Assembly (NCBI GenBank): GCA_020723085.1
Contig: DYJN01000010.1
Location: 1 to 64,000 of the forward strand
Length of the DNA stretch: 64,000 bases
Direction: 5' to 3'
From: Arcobacter sp.
GTDB taxonomy: Bacteria; Acidobacteriota; Terriglobia; Bryobacterales; Bryobacteraceae
Shown: one piece after another, positions 34,370 through 47,499 of the stretch
Layout of the letters: each line of letters starts with the position of its first letter
How positions within the stretch are numbered: the stretch's first letter is position 1
The notes under the pieces: model-generated
Told to the model about the DNA's origin: nothing
Seen by the model: the letters and a program-made list of their open reading frames with translations, nothing else
Database searches by the model: none
Made by a program: the position numbers and the translations under genes

Positions 34370-36399
34370 GCGCATACCGCCTTGGCATCGACTACCGGCC
34401 GCGCGGAGACCAGGGCGAGGCCATCCGCCAGCTCGTGCGCGGCGTGGAATACGGCGAGCAGCACCAGGTGCTGCTCGGCGTCACCGGCAGCGGCAAGACC
34501 TTCACCATCGCCAAGGTGATCGAGGAAACCGGCAGGCCCGCCCTGGTCATGGCGCATAACAAGATCCTGGCCGCGCAGCTTTACCAGGAATTCAAAACGT
34601 TTTTTCCGCATAACGCGGTGGAATATTTCGTCAGTTATTACGACTATTACCAGCCGGAAGCATACATCGCCTCCACCGACACCTACATCGAGAAGGAGGC
34701 CACCATCAATGAGGAGCTCGACAAGCTGCGCCTCTCGGCCACGCGCAGCCTGTTCGAGCGGCGCGACTGCATTATCGTGGCCAGCGTGAGCTGCATCTAC
34801 GGCCTGGGTTCGCCGGAGGCCTATTACGGGATGCTGTTGATGCTCGAGAAGGGCCAGCGGATCGCCCGCGAGAAGATCCTTGGGAAGCTGGTGGAGATCC
34901 TCTATGAGCGGAATGACGCGGACTTCCGCCGCGGGACATTCCGCGTGAGAGGCGACGTGATCGAAGTCTGGCCGCCCTACGACGACGATGCGTTCCGCAT
35001 CGAGATGTGGGGCGACGAGATCGAAAACCTCAGCCGCATCGATCCGCTGCTGGGCCAGGTGAAGGAGCGGTTGCTCCGGCTGCCCGTCTATCCGAAAACC
35101 CACTACGTGATGAGCCCGGAGACGAAGGAGCAGGCGCTCGCGGGCATCGAGGAAGAGCTGGTCTGGTGGAAGAGAGAACTGGAGAAGCAGGGCAGGCTCG
35201 TCGAGGCTCAGCGCGTGTGGCAGCGCACGATGTTCGATCTGGAGATGATCCGCCAAGTGGGCTACTGCCATGGCATCGAGAATTACTCGCGCCATTTCAG
35301 CGGGCGGCTGCCCGGGGAGCCGCCGCCGACGCTGCTCGACTACCTGCCTTCCGACGCGCTGATGATCATCGACGAAAGCCACCAGACGGTGCCGCAGATC
35401 GGCGGGATGTATCACGGCGACCGCTCGCGGAAGGAGAACCTGGTGAAGTACGGTTTCCGGCTGCCGAGCGCGCTCGACAACCGCCCGCTGACGTTCGAGG
35501 AGTTCGAGCACCGCGTGCATCAGACGATTTACGTCTCCGCCACGCCCGGTCCGTATGAACTGACAAAGTCCGGTGGCGTGGTGGTGGAACAGATCATCCG
35601 CCCCACGGGGCTGGTGGATCCGGCTGTCGAGGTGCGCCCCATCCGCGGGCAGGTGGACGACCTGCTGGGGGAGATCCGCGCGCGCGCTGATAGAGGGCAG
35701 CGCGTGCTGGTGACCACGCTCACCAAGCGGATGGCCGAGGACCTGCGCGAGTATTACGCCGAACTCGGCATCCGCTGCGCTTACATGCACAGCGAGGTCT
35801 CGACGCTCGACCGGGTGAAGATCCTGCGCGACCTGCGGCGCGGCGATATCGACGTTCTGATCGGCGTCAACCTGCTGCGCGAAGGGCTGGACCTGCCCGA
35901 GGTTTCGCTCGTGGCGATTCTGGATGCCGACAAGGAGGGTTTCCTGCGCTCGACCGGCTCCCTGATCCAGACGATCGGCCGCGCCGCGCGCAACGTCGAG
36001 GGCAAGGCGATCCTGTATGCCGACGTGATGACCGACAGCATGCGCCGCGCCATCGACGAAACCGAGCGCCGCCGCCGCATCCAGACGGAGTACAACGAGC
36101 GGCACGGCATCACGCCGGAGACGATCGTCAAGCCGATCGACATGACGCTGGCCATGATCGCCGAAGCCGACTATGTGACGCCGCCGCTCGAGGAGGAGGC
36201 CGGTGCTCCGGCGCTGATGACGCCGGAAGAGCGCGAGCGGCTGATCGCCGAACTGGAGGCGAAGATGCGCGAGGCGGCCAGGGCGTTTGAATTCGAGAAA
36301 GCGGCGCAGTATCGTGACCGTATCAAGGAATTGCGGACGCCCAAGCCTTATGAACTCCTGGAAACCGCTGGGACTGATCGCGGCGGGGAGGATGAGTGA
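34366..36399 (+). CDS. uvrB: Excinuclease ABC subunit B
   Basis: A 677-residue UvrB, the DNA helicase-like subunit that verifies damage and loads UvrC in nucleotide excision repair. Walker A is [10 protein letters not shown] (38-47), the damage-probing beta-hairpin region reads [11 protein letters not shown], and helicase motifs follow ([13 protein letters not shown]). The C-terminal UVR domain that binds UvrC is present ([23 protein letters not shown]). The start is the ATG overlapping the yihY stop; the much longer open frame to 33562 is a shadow. The next gene overlaps its 3' end. Confidence 0.97.
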   Translation: MSAYRLGIDYRPRGDQGEAIRQLVRGVEYGEQHQVLLGVTGSGKTFTIAKVIEETGRPALVMAHNKILAAQLYQEFKTFFPHNAVEYFVSYYDYYQPEAYIASTDTYIEKEATINEELDKLRLSATRSLFERRDCIIVASVSCIYGLGSPEAYYGMLLMLEKGQRIAREKILGKLVEILYERNDADFRRGTFRVRGDVIEVWPPYDDDAFRIEMWGDEIENLSRIDPLLGQVKERLLRLPVYPKTHYVMSPETKEQALAGIEEELVWWKRELEKQGRLVEAQRVWQRTMFDLEMIRQVGYCHGIENYSRHFSGRLPGEPPPTLLDYLPSDALMIIDESHQTVPQIGGMYHGDRSRKENLVKYGFRLPSALDNRPLTFEEFEHRVHQTIYVSATPGPYELTKSGGVVVEQIIRPTGLVDPAVEVRPIRGQVDDLLGEIRARADRGQRVLVTTLTKRMAEDLREYYAELGIRCAYMHSEVSTLDRVKILRDLRRGDIDVLIGVNLLREGLDLPEVSLVAILDADKEGFLRSTGSLIQTIGRAARNVEGKAILYADVMTDSMRRAIDETERRRRIQTEYNERHGITPETIVKPIDMTLAMIAEADYVTPPLEEEAGAPALMTPEERERLIAELEAKMREAARAFEFEKAAQYRDRIKELRTPKPYELLETAGTDRGGEDE

Positions 36400-37192
36400 C
36401 TCGCTGCTGCTGCGCCGTCCGGCCCTGTCGCGCCACCTCGGCCCCGTGGCTGCTCCGGACCGCCGGCTGGCCTCGCGTTACTCGAACTCCCTGCGCGCCG
36501 GTTCGCCCGCGCCGGTGGAGGACCTGCATGCCTGCGGGCTGGTGCTGATCCACGCGTCCGGCGACGGGCTGGACCGGCTGCTGCCCCTGCTGCGGGCCGC
36601 CGGGCCATGGAAGGGATCGCGCTTTGCCCTGATGAGCCCGGATCTGGATGCGTCCGCCCTGTCCTGCCTCGGTGAACTGGGCGCCCGGGTGTGCTCGCTC
36701 GCGGCGGCGCCCTCCGCAGGCCGCGATCTCGCCGTGGCCGAGGGCGACCGCCAGGCTGTTCAGTTGGCCAGGCAGTGGCTGGCGGAAGGCAGGATGCGGT
36801 GCCTGGAGCTCCAGCCGGGGCGCAAGGCGCTGTTTCAGCTTGGGCTCCTGGCTTCCAGAGGGTTGCTCGCGCCGCTGCTCGACGCGGCCCTGATGTCGCT
36901 TCGCGCCTCCGGATTGAGTGCGGGCGAGGCGCGGCGCATGCTGCATGATGCGGCCGGCGCTTCCATCCGTGCGTTCGCCGCCCGGGGCCGCAAGGTGATG
37001 GAAGATCCCGCAGCGCGCGGGCGCGCCGCCCTTCTGGAACTCGGACTGGAACAGGCAGAGCGGTGCAGTCCGCGCCTGGCTGAGTTTTTCGCAGCCGTGC
37101 TGGAAGCTGCGGGCCGCCTCTACGCGCCCCCGCAGGCAGACGGAGGCGCGGAAGATTCCCGCGTCCCCGGCCGTGCCGCCGGCATCCCGTAA
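36350..37192 (+). CDS. Rossmann-like protein resembling DUF2520 family, degenerate N-terminus
   Basis: A 280-residue protein from the ATG at 36350, which overlaps uvrB by 50 bp. The opening [19 protein letters not shown] looks like a worn nucleotide-binding turn, with one glycine lost, and the C-terminal helical half ([25 protein letters not shown] onward) resembles the second domain of DUF2520 proteins, a 6-phosphogluconate-dehydrogenase-like fold. The alternative start, ATG at 36392 with GGGGAGG just upstream, would drop the nucleotide turn. Such proteins are usually placed near pantothenate or folate genes, which is not so here. Assignment is tentative; the reaction is unknown. Confidence 0.5.
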   Translation: MNSWKPLGLIAAGRMSDSLLLRRPALSRHLGPVAAPDRRLASRYSNSLRAGSPAPVEDLHACGLVLIHASGDGLDRLLPLLRAAGPWKGSRFALMSPDLDASALSCLGELGARVCSLAAAPSAGRDLAVAEGDRQAVQLARQWLAEGRMRCLELQPGRKALFQLGLLASRGLLAPLLDAALMSLRASGLSAGEARRMLHDAAGASIRAFAARGRKVMEDPAARGRAALLELGLEQAERCSPRLAEFFAAVLEAAGRLYAPPQADGGAEDSRVPGRAAGIP

Positions 37193-37252
37193 GTGTAGGC
37201 GATTTCTGCCCGGTCAGGGTAGAATCGGGATTGTAGTTCCTCCACTGGTCTC

Positions 37253-39946
<2,694 letters not shown>

Positions 39947-39965
39947 CGGCCGCCCCGCCGGCGAT

Positions 39966-39995
39966 TTGTCACAGGGCTGCCGCTGCCTGTATACT
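39966..39995 (+). promoter_or_regulatory. Sigma-70-type promoter for rpmB-rpmG
   Basis: TTGTCA (39966-39971) and TATACT (39990-39995) are separated by 18 bases, a good match to the housekeeping consensus. The ATG of rpmB lies 56 bases downstream, leaving a leader of about 48 bases. It lies just after the stop of aceE, so rpmB has its own start of transcription. Confidence 0.6.
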
Positions 39996-40050
39996 GAGTG
40001 GAAGGGATCGTCTGCTCCCCCACTCCCGACGGAATCATCTGGAGAATCGC

Positions 40051-40287
40051 ATGTCGAAGTATTGCCCTGTGACTGGAAAGAAGCCCGTGAGCGGCAACAG
40101 GGTTTCGCACGCCAACAACCGCGCGAAGCGCGTTTTTGAGCCGAACCTGCACACAAAGCGGCTCTGGTCGCCCCAGTTGAAGCGCTTCGTCCGCCTCCGC
40201 CTCAGCGCACGCGCCCTCCGGATCATTGACAAGAAGGGAATCGACGCGGTGCTGGCGGAGCTGAAGCAGAAGGGTGTCAAGTTCTAG
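40051..40287 (+). CDS. rpmB: 50S ribosomal protein L28
   Basis: A 78-residue L28, a component of the large ribosomal subunit. The family signature [20 protein letters not shown] and the basic middle part ([13 protein letters not shown]) are clear. One Cys (Cys5) near the N-terminus remains of the zinc-binding CxxC form, so this looks like the zinc-free type. rpmG follows 9 bp later. Preceded by a good promoter at 39966-39995. Confidence 0.96.
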   Translation: MSKYCPVTGKKPVSGNRVSHANNRAKRVFEPNLHTKRLWSPQLKRFVRLRLSARALRIIDKKGIDAVLAELKQKGVKF

Positions 40288-40296
40288 GAGGATTAC

Positions 40297-40452
40297 ATGC
40301 CGCGCATCACCGTCAAACTGGTTTCCTCAGCGGGCACGGGCCATTTCTACACCACCACCAAGAATCCCAAGGCGAAGACCGAAAAGATGGTGGTGAGGAA
40401 GTACGACCCAAAGATCCGCAAGCATGTGGAATACAAAGAAGCCAAGATCTGA
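40297..40452 (+). CDS. rpmG: 50S ribosomal protein L33
   Basis: A 51-residue L33, read from the ATG at 40297 with AGGAGG 5 bases upstream, to TGA at 40450-40452. The sequence begins [20 protein letters not shown] and continues [17 protein letters not shown], the L33 signature. There are no cysteines, so it is the zinc-free form, in keeping with its L28 partner. The rpmB-rpmG pair is a common bacterial arrangement. Confidence 0.95.
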   Translation: MPRITVKLVSSAGTGHFYTTTKNPKAKTEKMVVRKYDPKIRKHVEYKEAKI

Positions 40453-40581
40453 TTCAGACGGCATCTCCACAGCATTCCATGGCCGCCCGCCCGCGCGGGC
40501 GGCCATTCATTTTCCAGCCCCCTGCCCGGCAGGCGAAGCCCGCGGGCTTGCTTCCTGGCGCCAATCCCATATAGTGGAACC

Positions 40582-41502
40582 ATGGACCGGCGAACCTTTG
40601 TGGCTGCCACCGCTGCAACCTCTCTTTCGGGCTCTTCCGCGCCGTTGCCCCGGCGCGCGTACCGCGATGGAGTCGAGCTGTCCATCATCGGCTTCGGCGG
40701 CATCGTCGTGATGGGCTACGAACAGAAGGAGGCCAACCGCATCGTGGCTTCCGCCTGGGAGCGCGGCGTGAATTACTTTGACGTGGCCCCGTCTTACGGA
40801 GACGGGGAAGCGGAAATCAAGCTTGGCCCGGCGTTGGAACCGTACCGCAAGAACGCGTTTCTCGCCTGCAAGACGACCCGCCGGGACGCGAACGGAGCGC
40901 GCCAGGAGTTCGAGCAGTCGCTGCGGCGCCTCCGCACGGATTTCTTCGACCTCTACCAGTTCCATGCTGTCTCTTCCTTGGCGGACGTGGAGAAGATCCT
41001 CTCGCCCGGGGGCGCCGGCGAGTTCTTCCTCCGCATGAAGCAGGAAGGGAAAGTGCGCTTCCTCGGCTTCTCCGCGCATCATGCCGAAGCGGCTCTGGCG
41101 CTGATGGACAAGTTTCCGGTCGACTCCATCCTCTTCCCCGTGAATTTTGTCTGCTGGCACGAGGGGCGGTTCGGTCCGCAGATGCTGGAACGGGCGAAGG
41201 AGAAGAAGATCGCCCGGCTGGCGCTGAAAGGCATGGCGCACACGACATGGCCGAAAGACCTGCCCCGCGAGCGGCGCAAGTATTCCAAATGCTGGTACGA
41301 GCCGCTCGACGAACCGGAGAAGGCCCGCCTTGCGCTTGGATGGACCCTTTCTCAGGAGATCACGGCGGCGATTCCGCCCGGCGAGAAGAGCCTGTTCGAT
41401 CTCGCCCTGTCGATCGGCGCCTCGTTCAGCCCGCTGAACCGCGCGCAGACGGAACAGGTTGCTTCGCTGGCCAAGGGCAAGGAGCCGATCTTCCGCGCCT
41501 GA
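40582..41502 (+). CDS. Aldo/keto reductase, exported
   Basis: A 306-residue aldo/keto reductase with an RR-type signal (DRRTFVAATAATS). The active site tetrad is recognisable: Asp and Tyr in FDVAPSYGDGE, Lys in CKTTRR, and His in YQFHAVS. Relatives reduce carbonyls with NADPH through a TIM barrel. The C-terminal barrel part is short compared with standard members and ends with KGKEPIFRA. It lies 129 bp after rpmG, and 146 bp before the convergent pntB stop. The physiological substrate is unknown; Tat export of such enzymes with bound cofactor is common in this group. Confidence 0.87.
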   Translation: MDRRTFVAATAATSLSGSSAPLPRRAYRDGVELSIIGFGGIVVMGYEQKEANRIVASAWERGVNYFDVAPSYGDGEAEIKLGPALEPYRKNAFLACKTTRRDANGARQEFEQSLRRLRTDFFDLYQFHAVSSLADVEKILSPGGAGEFFLRMKQEGKVRFLGFSAHHAEAALALMDKFPVDSILFPVNFVCWHEGRFGPQMLERAKEKKIARLALKGMAHTTWPKDLPRERRKYSKCWYEPLDEPEKARLALGWTLSQEITAAIPPGEKSLFDLALSIGASFSPLNRAQTEQVASLAKGKEPIFRA

Positions 41503-41648
41503 GCGCGGACCCGTGCGCGGGAAGGCAGGGCCGTTCTTCCTCCTGGCCATCGCCGCCGGCGGGTTTGCACACGCTTCAGGTTCCCGGATCGTCAGCCTGC
41601 CGGGTGAAGCCCGGCCTCAAGAGCCGCTGCCGTCCCCTTCCCCGGGGC

Positions 41649-43034
41649 TCAGCCCTCCCGCAGCGCGGCGATGATGTCGTTGACAGCCTTCTGTCCGTCG
41701 GAGAAAAACATCAGCGTGTTGTCGGCGGCGAAAAGCGGGTTGGGGATGCCGGCGAAGCCGGGGCTGAGGCTGCGCTTGATGACGACCACGGTGCGCGACT
41801 TGTCCACGTCGAGAATCGGCATGCCCGCGATGGGCGACTTCGGATCGGTGCGCGCCAGCGGATTGACCACATCGTTGGCGCCGATGACGATGGAGACGTC
41901 GGTTTGAGGGAACAGCGGATTGGCCTGCTCCATTTCCTTCAGCGCTTCGTAAGGGACGTCGGCTTCCGCGAGCAGCACATTCATGTGGCCGGGCATGCGC
42001 CCGGCGACGGGATGGATGGCGAAAAAGACCTCCGTCCCGCGCTCTTCGAGCAGGCCGGCCAGCGTCCGCACCGCATGCTGCGCCTGGCTCACCGCCATGC
42101 CGTAGCCGGGCACGAAGGCGACGCGCTGCGCGTCTTCCAGCAGCATGGCGATCTCTTCGGACGATGCCGCTTTCACCTTGCCCTTGTAAACGTCCTCGCC
42201 CTTCGCCGCAGCCTGCGCGCCGAAGCCTCCGAACAGCACGTTGGCCAGCGAACGGTTCATCGCCCTGCACATGATCTCGGTGAGGATGATGCCCGAGGCG
42301 CCCACCAGCGAGCCGGCGATGATGAGCATGTTGTTCTGGAGCACGAAGCCGGTGGCGCACGCGGCGAGGCCGGAATACGAATTCAGCAGCGAAATCACCA
42401 CAGGCATGTCCGCGCCGCCGATGCCGATGGTGGCGAGCACGCCGAGGACGCAGGACGCCCCGAGCAGCAGCCAGTACCAGAGGAGCTGCTCCGGCTGCAC
42501 CACCACCAAAACGCACAATGAGATGTTGAGCAGGAGGCAGATCACGTTGACGGCATGGCGCCCGGGGAACACCACGGCGGCGCCGCCGATCAGTTCCTGA
42601 AGCTTCGCGAAGGCGACGAGACTTCCCAGAAAAGTGACCCCGCCGATCAATCCGGACAGCGCCGTGGCGATCGTGAATTGCAGATCGAACGCGCCGCCCG
42701 CATGGATCGTCTCTCCGAGGGCTGCGCCCGCCACCAGCGCGGAAGCGGCGCCGCCGAAGCCGTTCAGCAGCGCCACCATCTGCGGCATGGCGGTCATCCG
42801 GATCTTCAGCGCCAGCACGGCGCCGATGCCGGAGCCGGCAATGAGCCCCGCCAGGATGATCTCGTAGCTGACAATGCGGCGGTCGAGAACCGTGACCAGC
42901 ACGGCGATGAACATGCCGAGCGCGCCCACCAGATTCGCCCGCACCGCCGTGCGCGGATGCGACATCCCTTTCAGGGCGAAGATGAACAGGACGCTAGCCA
43001 GCAGATAGGCGAAGTTGATGACGGCGGAGGGCAT
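41649..43034 (-). CDS. pntB: NAD(P) transhydrogenase subunit beta
   Basis: A 461-residue PntB. The N-terminal half has about eight or nine transmembrane segments that carry protons; the C-terminal half is the NADP(H)-binding domain III, with VPGYGMAVSQAQ, INVLLAEADVPYEALKEMEQ-like segments (in part: NVLLAEADVPYE) and GANDVVNP. The complex couples hydride transfer from NADH to NADP+ to proton entry, giving NADPH. It starts 3 bp after the stop of pntA2 and is the last gene of the three-gene operon. Confidence 0.96.
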   Translation of the reverse strand: MPSAVINFAYLLASVLFIFALKGMSHPRTAVRANLVGALGMFIAVLVTVLDRRIVSYEIILAGLIAGSGIGAVLALKIRMTAMPQMVALLNGFGGAASALVAGAALGETIHAGGAFDLQFTIATALSGLIGGVTFLGSLVAFAKLQELIGGAAVVFPGRHAVNVICLLLNISLCVLVVVQPEQLLWYWLLLGASCVLGVLATIGIGGADMPVVISLLNSYSGLAACATGFVLQNNMLIIAGSLVGASGIILTEIMCRAMNRSLANVLFGGFGAQAAAKGEDVYKGKVKAASSEEIAMLLEDAQRVAFVPGYGMAVSQAQHAVRTLAGLLEERGTEVFFAIHPVAGRMPGHMNVLLAEADVPYEALKEMEQANPLFPQTDVSIVIGANDVVNPLARTDPKSPIAGMPILDVDKSRTVVVIKRSLSPGFAGIPNPLFAADNTLMFFSDGQKAVNDIIAALREG

Positions 43035-43037
43035 CGG

Positions 43038-43315
<278 letters not shown>

Positions 43316-43316
<1 letters not shown>

Positions 43317-44440
43317 CAGGCTTCTCCCAGCAGTTCTTTCACGCGCGGGTGGACGATCCTGCCCTCGTGAGCGACGAGCGTTTCCCGCAGGATCTCGTCA
43401 TCGCTCGAAAAATCGATCGCGCCCTTGCCCGCGATGTGGTGCAGGAAATTCGCCACGTTCCGGGCATACAGCTGGCTTGCGTGGTAAGGCGCGGTGGACG
43501 GCAGATTCAGCAGACCAATGACGGTCACGCCGTGGCGTTCCACGATGGCGCCGGACTCGGTGAGCTCGCAATTGCCGCCGCGTTCCGCCGCCAGATCGAC
43601 GATCACGGAGCCTGGCGCCATGCCCCGCACCATGTCTCCGGTCACCAGCACCGGGGCTTTCCTGCCGGGCACGGCGGCGGTGGTGATCACCACGTCGCTC
43701 TCGGCCACCACGCGCTTCATCAGTTCGCGCTGCCGCCGATAGAACGTTTCGTCCATCGCCCGCGCGTAGCCGCCCTTGTCCTCGGCTTGGCCGGCTTCCA
43801 GCGGCAGTTCGACGAACTTCGCTCCCAGGCTCAGCACCTGTTCCTTCACCGCCGGACGCACGTCATAGGCGTGGACCACGGCGCCGAGCCGGCGCGCGGT
43901 GGCGATCGCCTGAAGCCCGGCAACACCCACGCCCACGACGAAGACCTTGGCGGGGGCGACGGTGCCGGCGGCCGTCATCAGCATCGGAAAGAGGCGGGGC
44001 AGGTGATAGGCCGCCAGGATCACGGCCTTGTATCCGGCCACAGTAGCCATCGAAGACAGCGCATCCATGCTCTGGGCGCGCGTGATGCGCGGCATGAGTT
44101 CCATGGCGAAGGCCGACAGGCCCGCGGCTGCAAACTCGCGCGCCCGCCCAGGGTCCGACAAGGGATCGAAAAAGCCGATCACCGCCTGCCCGGCGCGCAG
44201 CCCCCCGGCGCCGGCGCGGACGCAAACGATCACATCGGCCGCCCGGATGACCTCTTCGCGCCCGGCAGCGACCTTCGCGCCTCTCGCCGCGAACTCCCCG
44301 TCCGTGAATCCGGCTGCCGCGCCCGCGCCCGCCTCCACGAGCACCTCGAAGCCCTTGGACACGAGCGATGGCAAGGCGGCCGGAACCAGCGCCACGCGGC
44401 GCTCGCCCGGCAGCGTTTCTTTCAGTACGCCGACGATCAT
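43316..44440 (-). CDS. pntA1: NAD(P) transhydrogenase subunit alpha, NAD-binding part
   Basis: A 374-residue soluble protein of the alanine-dehydrogenase/PNT type. The N-terminal domain opens MIVGVLKETLPGERRVALVP, and the NAD-binding Rossmann motif is VFVVGVGVAGLQAIATA followed by VHAYDVRPAVKEQV. DKGGYARAMDETFYRRQ is the mobile loop region typical of transhydrogenases and distinguishes it from alanine dehydrogenase. First gene of the pntA1-pntA2-pntB operon. Confidence 0.95.
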
Positions 44441-44498
44441 CCAATAGTCCTCATCATTGTGGACTCCACGCAGGCCGGAAGTCCGCCCGGTATCCGCC

Positions 44499-45359
44499 TC
44501 AGCCGCGGCGGCCCGCCGCGGCGATGCGCCGGATCGTGTCGTTCAGCTCGCCGATGCTCTCGTGACCGATGGTGAAGCAGTCAATCACGTCATGGGCCAG
44601 GGCATGCCGGAGGCACTCGTCGGCGCGGCGGCGCAACGCGCCCGCCCCGTAAATCTTCATGCCGATGATGCCCTTGCCGGCGGCTTTCATCTGCTTCAAC
44701 ACCGGCAGCACTTCGGCCGGCGATGCGTCCATCTGGACGCCTGCCGGATTGAACCTCGCCAGGTCCACCTCCACCCACGGGCTGGCAGCGGCCGCGCGCA
44801 GCGCAGCCATGGTATGGCAGCTTACGCCCTTGGTCCTCACGATCCCTTTCGACTGCAGTTCCGAAATGGCCTCCATCGCGCCGCGCTTGCGCTGCGGCCA
44901 GCCGCCGTCCATCATGCAGTGCAGCAGCAGGATGTCGATGTAGTCCGTGCCCAGCTCCCTGCGGAAGCGGTCGATGTCGGCGCGCATCTCCTTTTCGGTT
45001 GAGGCGTGCGTCTTGGTCAGGATCACGGCCTTTTCCCGGGGGACGCGCTTCAGCGCCTCCTTCACATGCGGGTGAGTGCCATACTGGTCGGCCGAATCCC
45101 AGAAAAAGACGCCCTGATCATAGGCGGCGCGAAACAGGTCCGACAGGCCGCCGAGGCCGAGCTTGCGCGTCTGGTTGGACGCGCCGCCGACGCCATTCGT
45201 GCCCGAGCCCGCCGCCAGCCGGCTGACGCGGATCTTCTTTGGGCCGAGTTCCACGACGTCAGAAGCGCGTTTTTCCACGGCCGAAGCGAAGAGCGAATGA
45301 GGGAAAGAGCCGAAAACCGCCAGCCCCGCTCCAGTCTGCAAAACGGTTCGTCGATTCAT
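44499..45359 (-). CDS. Aldo/keto reductase, exported
   Basis: A 286-residue aldo/keto reductase with a Tat-like signal (NRRTVLQTGAGLAVFGSF). The catalytic residues appear in FWDSADQYGTH (Asp, Tyr), LTKTHAS (Lys) and ILLLHCM (His). It differs clearly from the other aldo/keto reductase of this window, being closer to the family members that end in a helical HALAHDVIDCFTIGHES segment. The substrate is unknown. It starts 58 bp upstream of pntA1 on the same strand in transcription order after the peptidase gene, with a separate short gap on each side. Confidence 0.87.
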   Translation of the reverse strand: MNRRTVLQTGAGLAVFGSFPHSLFASAVEKRASDVVELGPKKIRVSRLAAGSGTNGVGGASNQTRKLGLGGLSDLFRAAYDQGVFFWDSADQYGTHPHVKEALKRVPREKAVILTKTHASTEKEMRADIDRFRRELGTDYIDILLLHCMMDGGWPQRKRGAMEAISELQSKGIVRTKGVSCHTMAALRAAAASPWVEVDLARFNPAGVQMDASPAEVLPVLKQMKAAGKGIIGMKIYGAGALRRRADECLRHALAHDVIDCFTIGHESIGELNDTIRRIAAAGRRG

Positions 45360-45402
45360 GGGGTGCGTCCCAGTTTTCTACGAAACTACCACATCCGGGC
45401 CG

Positions 45403-47499
45403 CTATCTGTCCTGCACGCCGAGCTCGCGCAGCAGGCTGCCGGCGTGGTCCACGTGCTCGAGCAGCCACAGGAAGAAGCGGATGTCGGCGTTGACATTGC
45501 GCGCGATGGCGGGATTGTAGCCGAAATCGTTGGCCACGTTTTCCCACACGCGGTCGAAATTCAGGCCGACGAGCTCGCCGCGCCCGTTCACCGTGGGGCT
45601 GCCAGAGTTGCCTCCCGTCGTGTCGGCGTCGGCGAGGAAGTTGAGCGGCACTTTCACAGGTTCGGTTTTCGCGGCGGCCTCCAGCAGCGCCTTGGGCAGC
45701 GCGAAAGGTTCTTCGCCCGTGTGTTTCTCGATCATGCCCGCCAGCGTCGTCTGAGGCAGATACTCGACGGCTTCGCGCGGCGAGTAGCCTTTTACATGAG
45801 CGAAGGACACGCGCAGCGTGCCGTTGGCGTCGGGTGCGACAGGCTTTCCCGCATGCGCCGCAACGGCGCGGCGCCACACGGGACGCAGGCGGCTGATGGC
45901 GCCTTCGTGCTCGCGCCCGGCGCGGTCGAAGGCGCGCAGCTCCGGCTCAAGCGCCAGCGCCAGGTCCAGCATCGAATCCCGGCGCGCGCGGAGCTGATCG
46001 AGCGTTTCGCCGAACATCTTCATCCGCTCGGCCAGATCAGTCACGCGCGTGCCCGCGTACAGCCGGGCCACCGCATCGTCGAGCGAGCCGGAACGGAACC
46101 GCTCGTCCACGGCGCGGATGCGGGCGCCCGCAGGAAGCGAGAGCGCGTGGCGCAGCCAGCTCCTGAGCAGCGCCTCGTCAGCCGGGCGGTAGAAGCTCTT
46201 CTGGTCGCGTTCGAGCCGCGCTTTCAGTTGCGGCAGCCGCCGCTCCATGTACTGGGCCTCGCGCTCCATGTCGGGCTTGGCGCGCTCGGCGGCCAGGCGG
46301 ACCAGTTGCGCAGCGTGGCGCAGCGCCACGGGGCCGCTGGCCACCGACTGGAGCAGGAAATCCCGCAGCGCGGTGGCGCGGCGGCGCGCCGCGAGCTCGA
46401 CAAGCTCCCGCCGGGCGTCGATGGCCGGCTTCCACTCCGGGCGTTGCGCGGCCCAGGCAAGCACCTCGTTCTCCTGCTGCTCCTGCCGTTCGATGATGCG
46501 GCCGCGGGCGAGCCCCGCCATCTGCCCCTGCGCGTTCTTCACCACGTTGTTCAGGCTTTTCAGTGTTCCGGCCACCGCGATCGAGCCGTCCCGTGAATCC
46601 TTCGTGGACTCCTCCAGCAGCCGGATCCACTCGCCATAGATGCGGGCGCGCAGGGCGAAGAAGCCGTCCCGTTGCAGGGCCATTTCCGCCGCGGTGAGCG
46701 AGCGCACGGTGCGGCCCGGGTAGCCGAGGACCATGACGAAATCGCCCGGCTTCACTCCGGCGCGCGAGATCGGGAACCAGAACTCGGGACGGTAGGGCTT
46801 GCCGTCCTTGTAGGCGCGGGCGACGGCGAAATCGCCTGTGTGGCGCGGCCACATCCAGTTGTCGACTTCGCCCCCATACTCGCCGATGGCGCGCGGCGGA
46901 GCGTACACAAGGCGCACGTCGTCCAGCTCGAAGCTTTCGATCAGGACGTACTCGACGCCGCCGTCGAACGCGGCGACGCGGCACCGCGCGCCCGGCTTCT
47001 TCTCGCACTCCGCCACCAGCTCCTTCTGCTTTTTCTCGATCGCCTCCCAGCGGGCCAGGTCCGCCGCGCCCGCCGGCACGGCTGACAGCACCGCCTTCGT
47101 CACGTCGGTGAACCGGCGGGGCACGGTGACGCGCGTCGTGCGCCCGCGCAGCTCCTCCTGAGGCGAGCGCGCGAGAAATCCGTGCGTCATCAGATCGCGT
47201 TGCGCCGTGCTGTGCTCCTGGAGCACGCCGAACAGGCAGTGGTGGTTGGTCAGGATCAGGCCTGTCTCGGACACGAAGCCCGCCGAACAGCCGCCGATGT
47301 TGACGGCTGCGGAGAGAAGCCCTGTGCCGCGGTTCGGATCCCAAAGCTTCTCCGGAGGCATTTGCAGGCCCAGTTCCTTCAACCACGCGGGATCGAGCTC
47401 GAGCACCTGCCGGGGCGTCCACTTTCCTTCGACGCCGGCCAGGGGAGCGGCCATGAGAAGCGAAGCAGCGAAAAATGCAGTCAGGGATTGCCGCAACAT
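45403..47499 (-). CDS. S46-family dipeptidyl peptidase, predicted Asp/Glu-specific (DPP11-like)
   Basis: A 698-residue exported S46 peptidase that removes dipeptides from peptide N-termini in the periplasm. The signal peptide is at 1-22. The catalytic His is in ILTNHHC (86-87), the Asp in the block DNWMWPRHTGDF, and the nucleophile is Ser632 in GGNSGSP. Eighteen residues after that Ser is Arg650 in LNFDRVW; in DPP11 an Arg at this place binds acidic P1 side chains, while DPP7 has Gly. I start at the ATG at 47499, behind GAGGTG; the upstream open frame has no signal. S46 peptidases are typical of Bacteroidota, some Proteobacteria and Acidobacteriota. Fits a peptide-scavenging lifestyle. Confidence 0.92.
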   Translation of the reverse strand: MLRQSLTAFFAASLLMAAPLAGVEGKWTPRQVLELDPAWLKELGLQMPPEKLWDPNRGTGLLSAAVNIGGCSAGFVSETGLILTNHHCLFGVLQEHSTAQRDLMTHGFLARSPQEELRGRTTRVTVPRRFTDVTKAVLSAVPAGAADLARWEAIEKKQKELVAECEKKPGARCRVAAFDGGVEYVLIESFELDDVRLVYAPPRAIGEYGGEVDNWMWPRHTGDFAVARAYKDGKPYRPEFWFPISRAGVKPGDFVMVLGYPGRTVRSLTAAEMALQRDGFFALRARIYGEWIRLLEESTKDSRDGSIAVAGTLKSLNNVVKNAQGQMAGLARGRIIERQEQQENEVLAWAAQRPEWKPAIDARRELVELAARRRATALRDFLLQSVASGPVALRHAAQLVRLAAERAKPDMEREAQYMERRLPQLKARLERDQKSFYRPADEALLRSWLRHALSLPAGARIRAVDERFRSGSLDDAVARLYAGTRVTDLAERMKMFGETLDQLRARRDSMLDLALALEPELRAFDRAGREHEGAISRLRPVWRRAVAAHAGKPVAPDANGTLRVSFAHVKGYSPREAVEYLPQTTLAGMIEKHTGEEPFALPKALLEAAAKTEPVKVPLNFLADADTTGGNSGSPTVNGRGELVGLNFDRVWENVANDFGYNPAIARNVNADIRFFLWLLEHVDHAGSLLRELGVQDR

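Noticed and set aside
37220-37225. TAGAAT as the -10 of aceE
   Set aside because: No -35 at a proper distance; kept only as a remark.
41599-41615. GCCGGG/CCCGGC hairpin between two convergent genes as a terminator
   Set aside because: Only 6 bp and no T-run on either side; too weak to claim.
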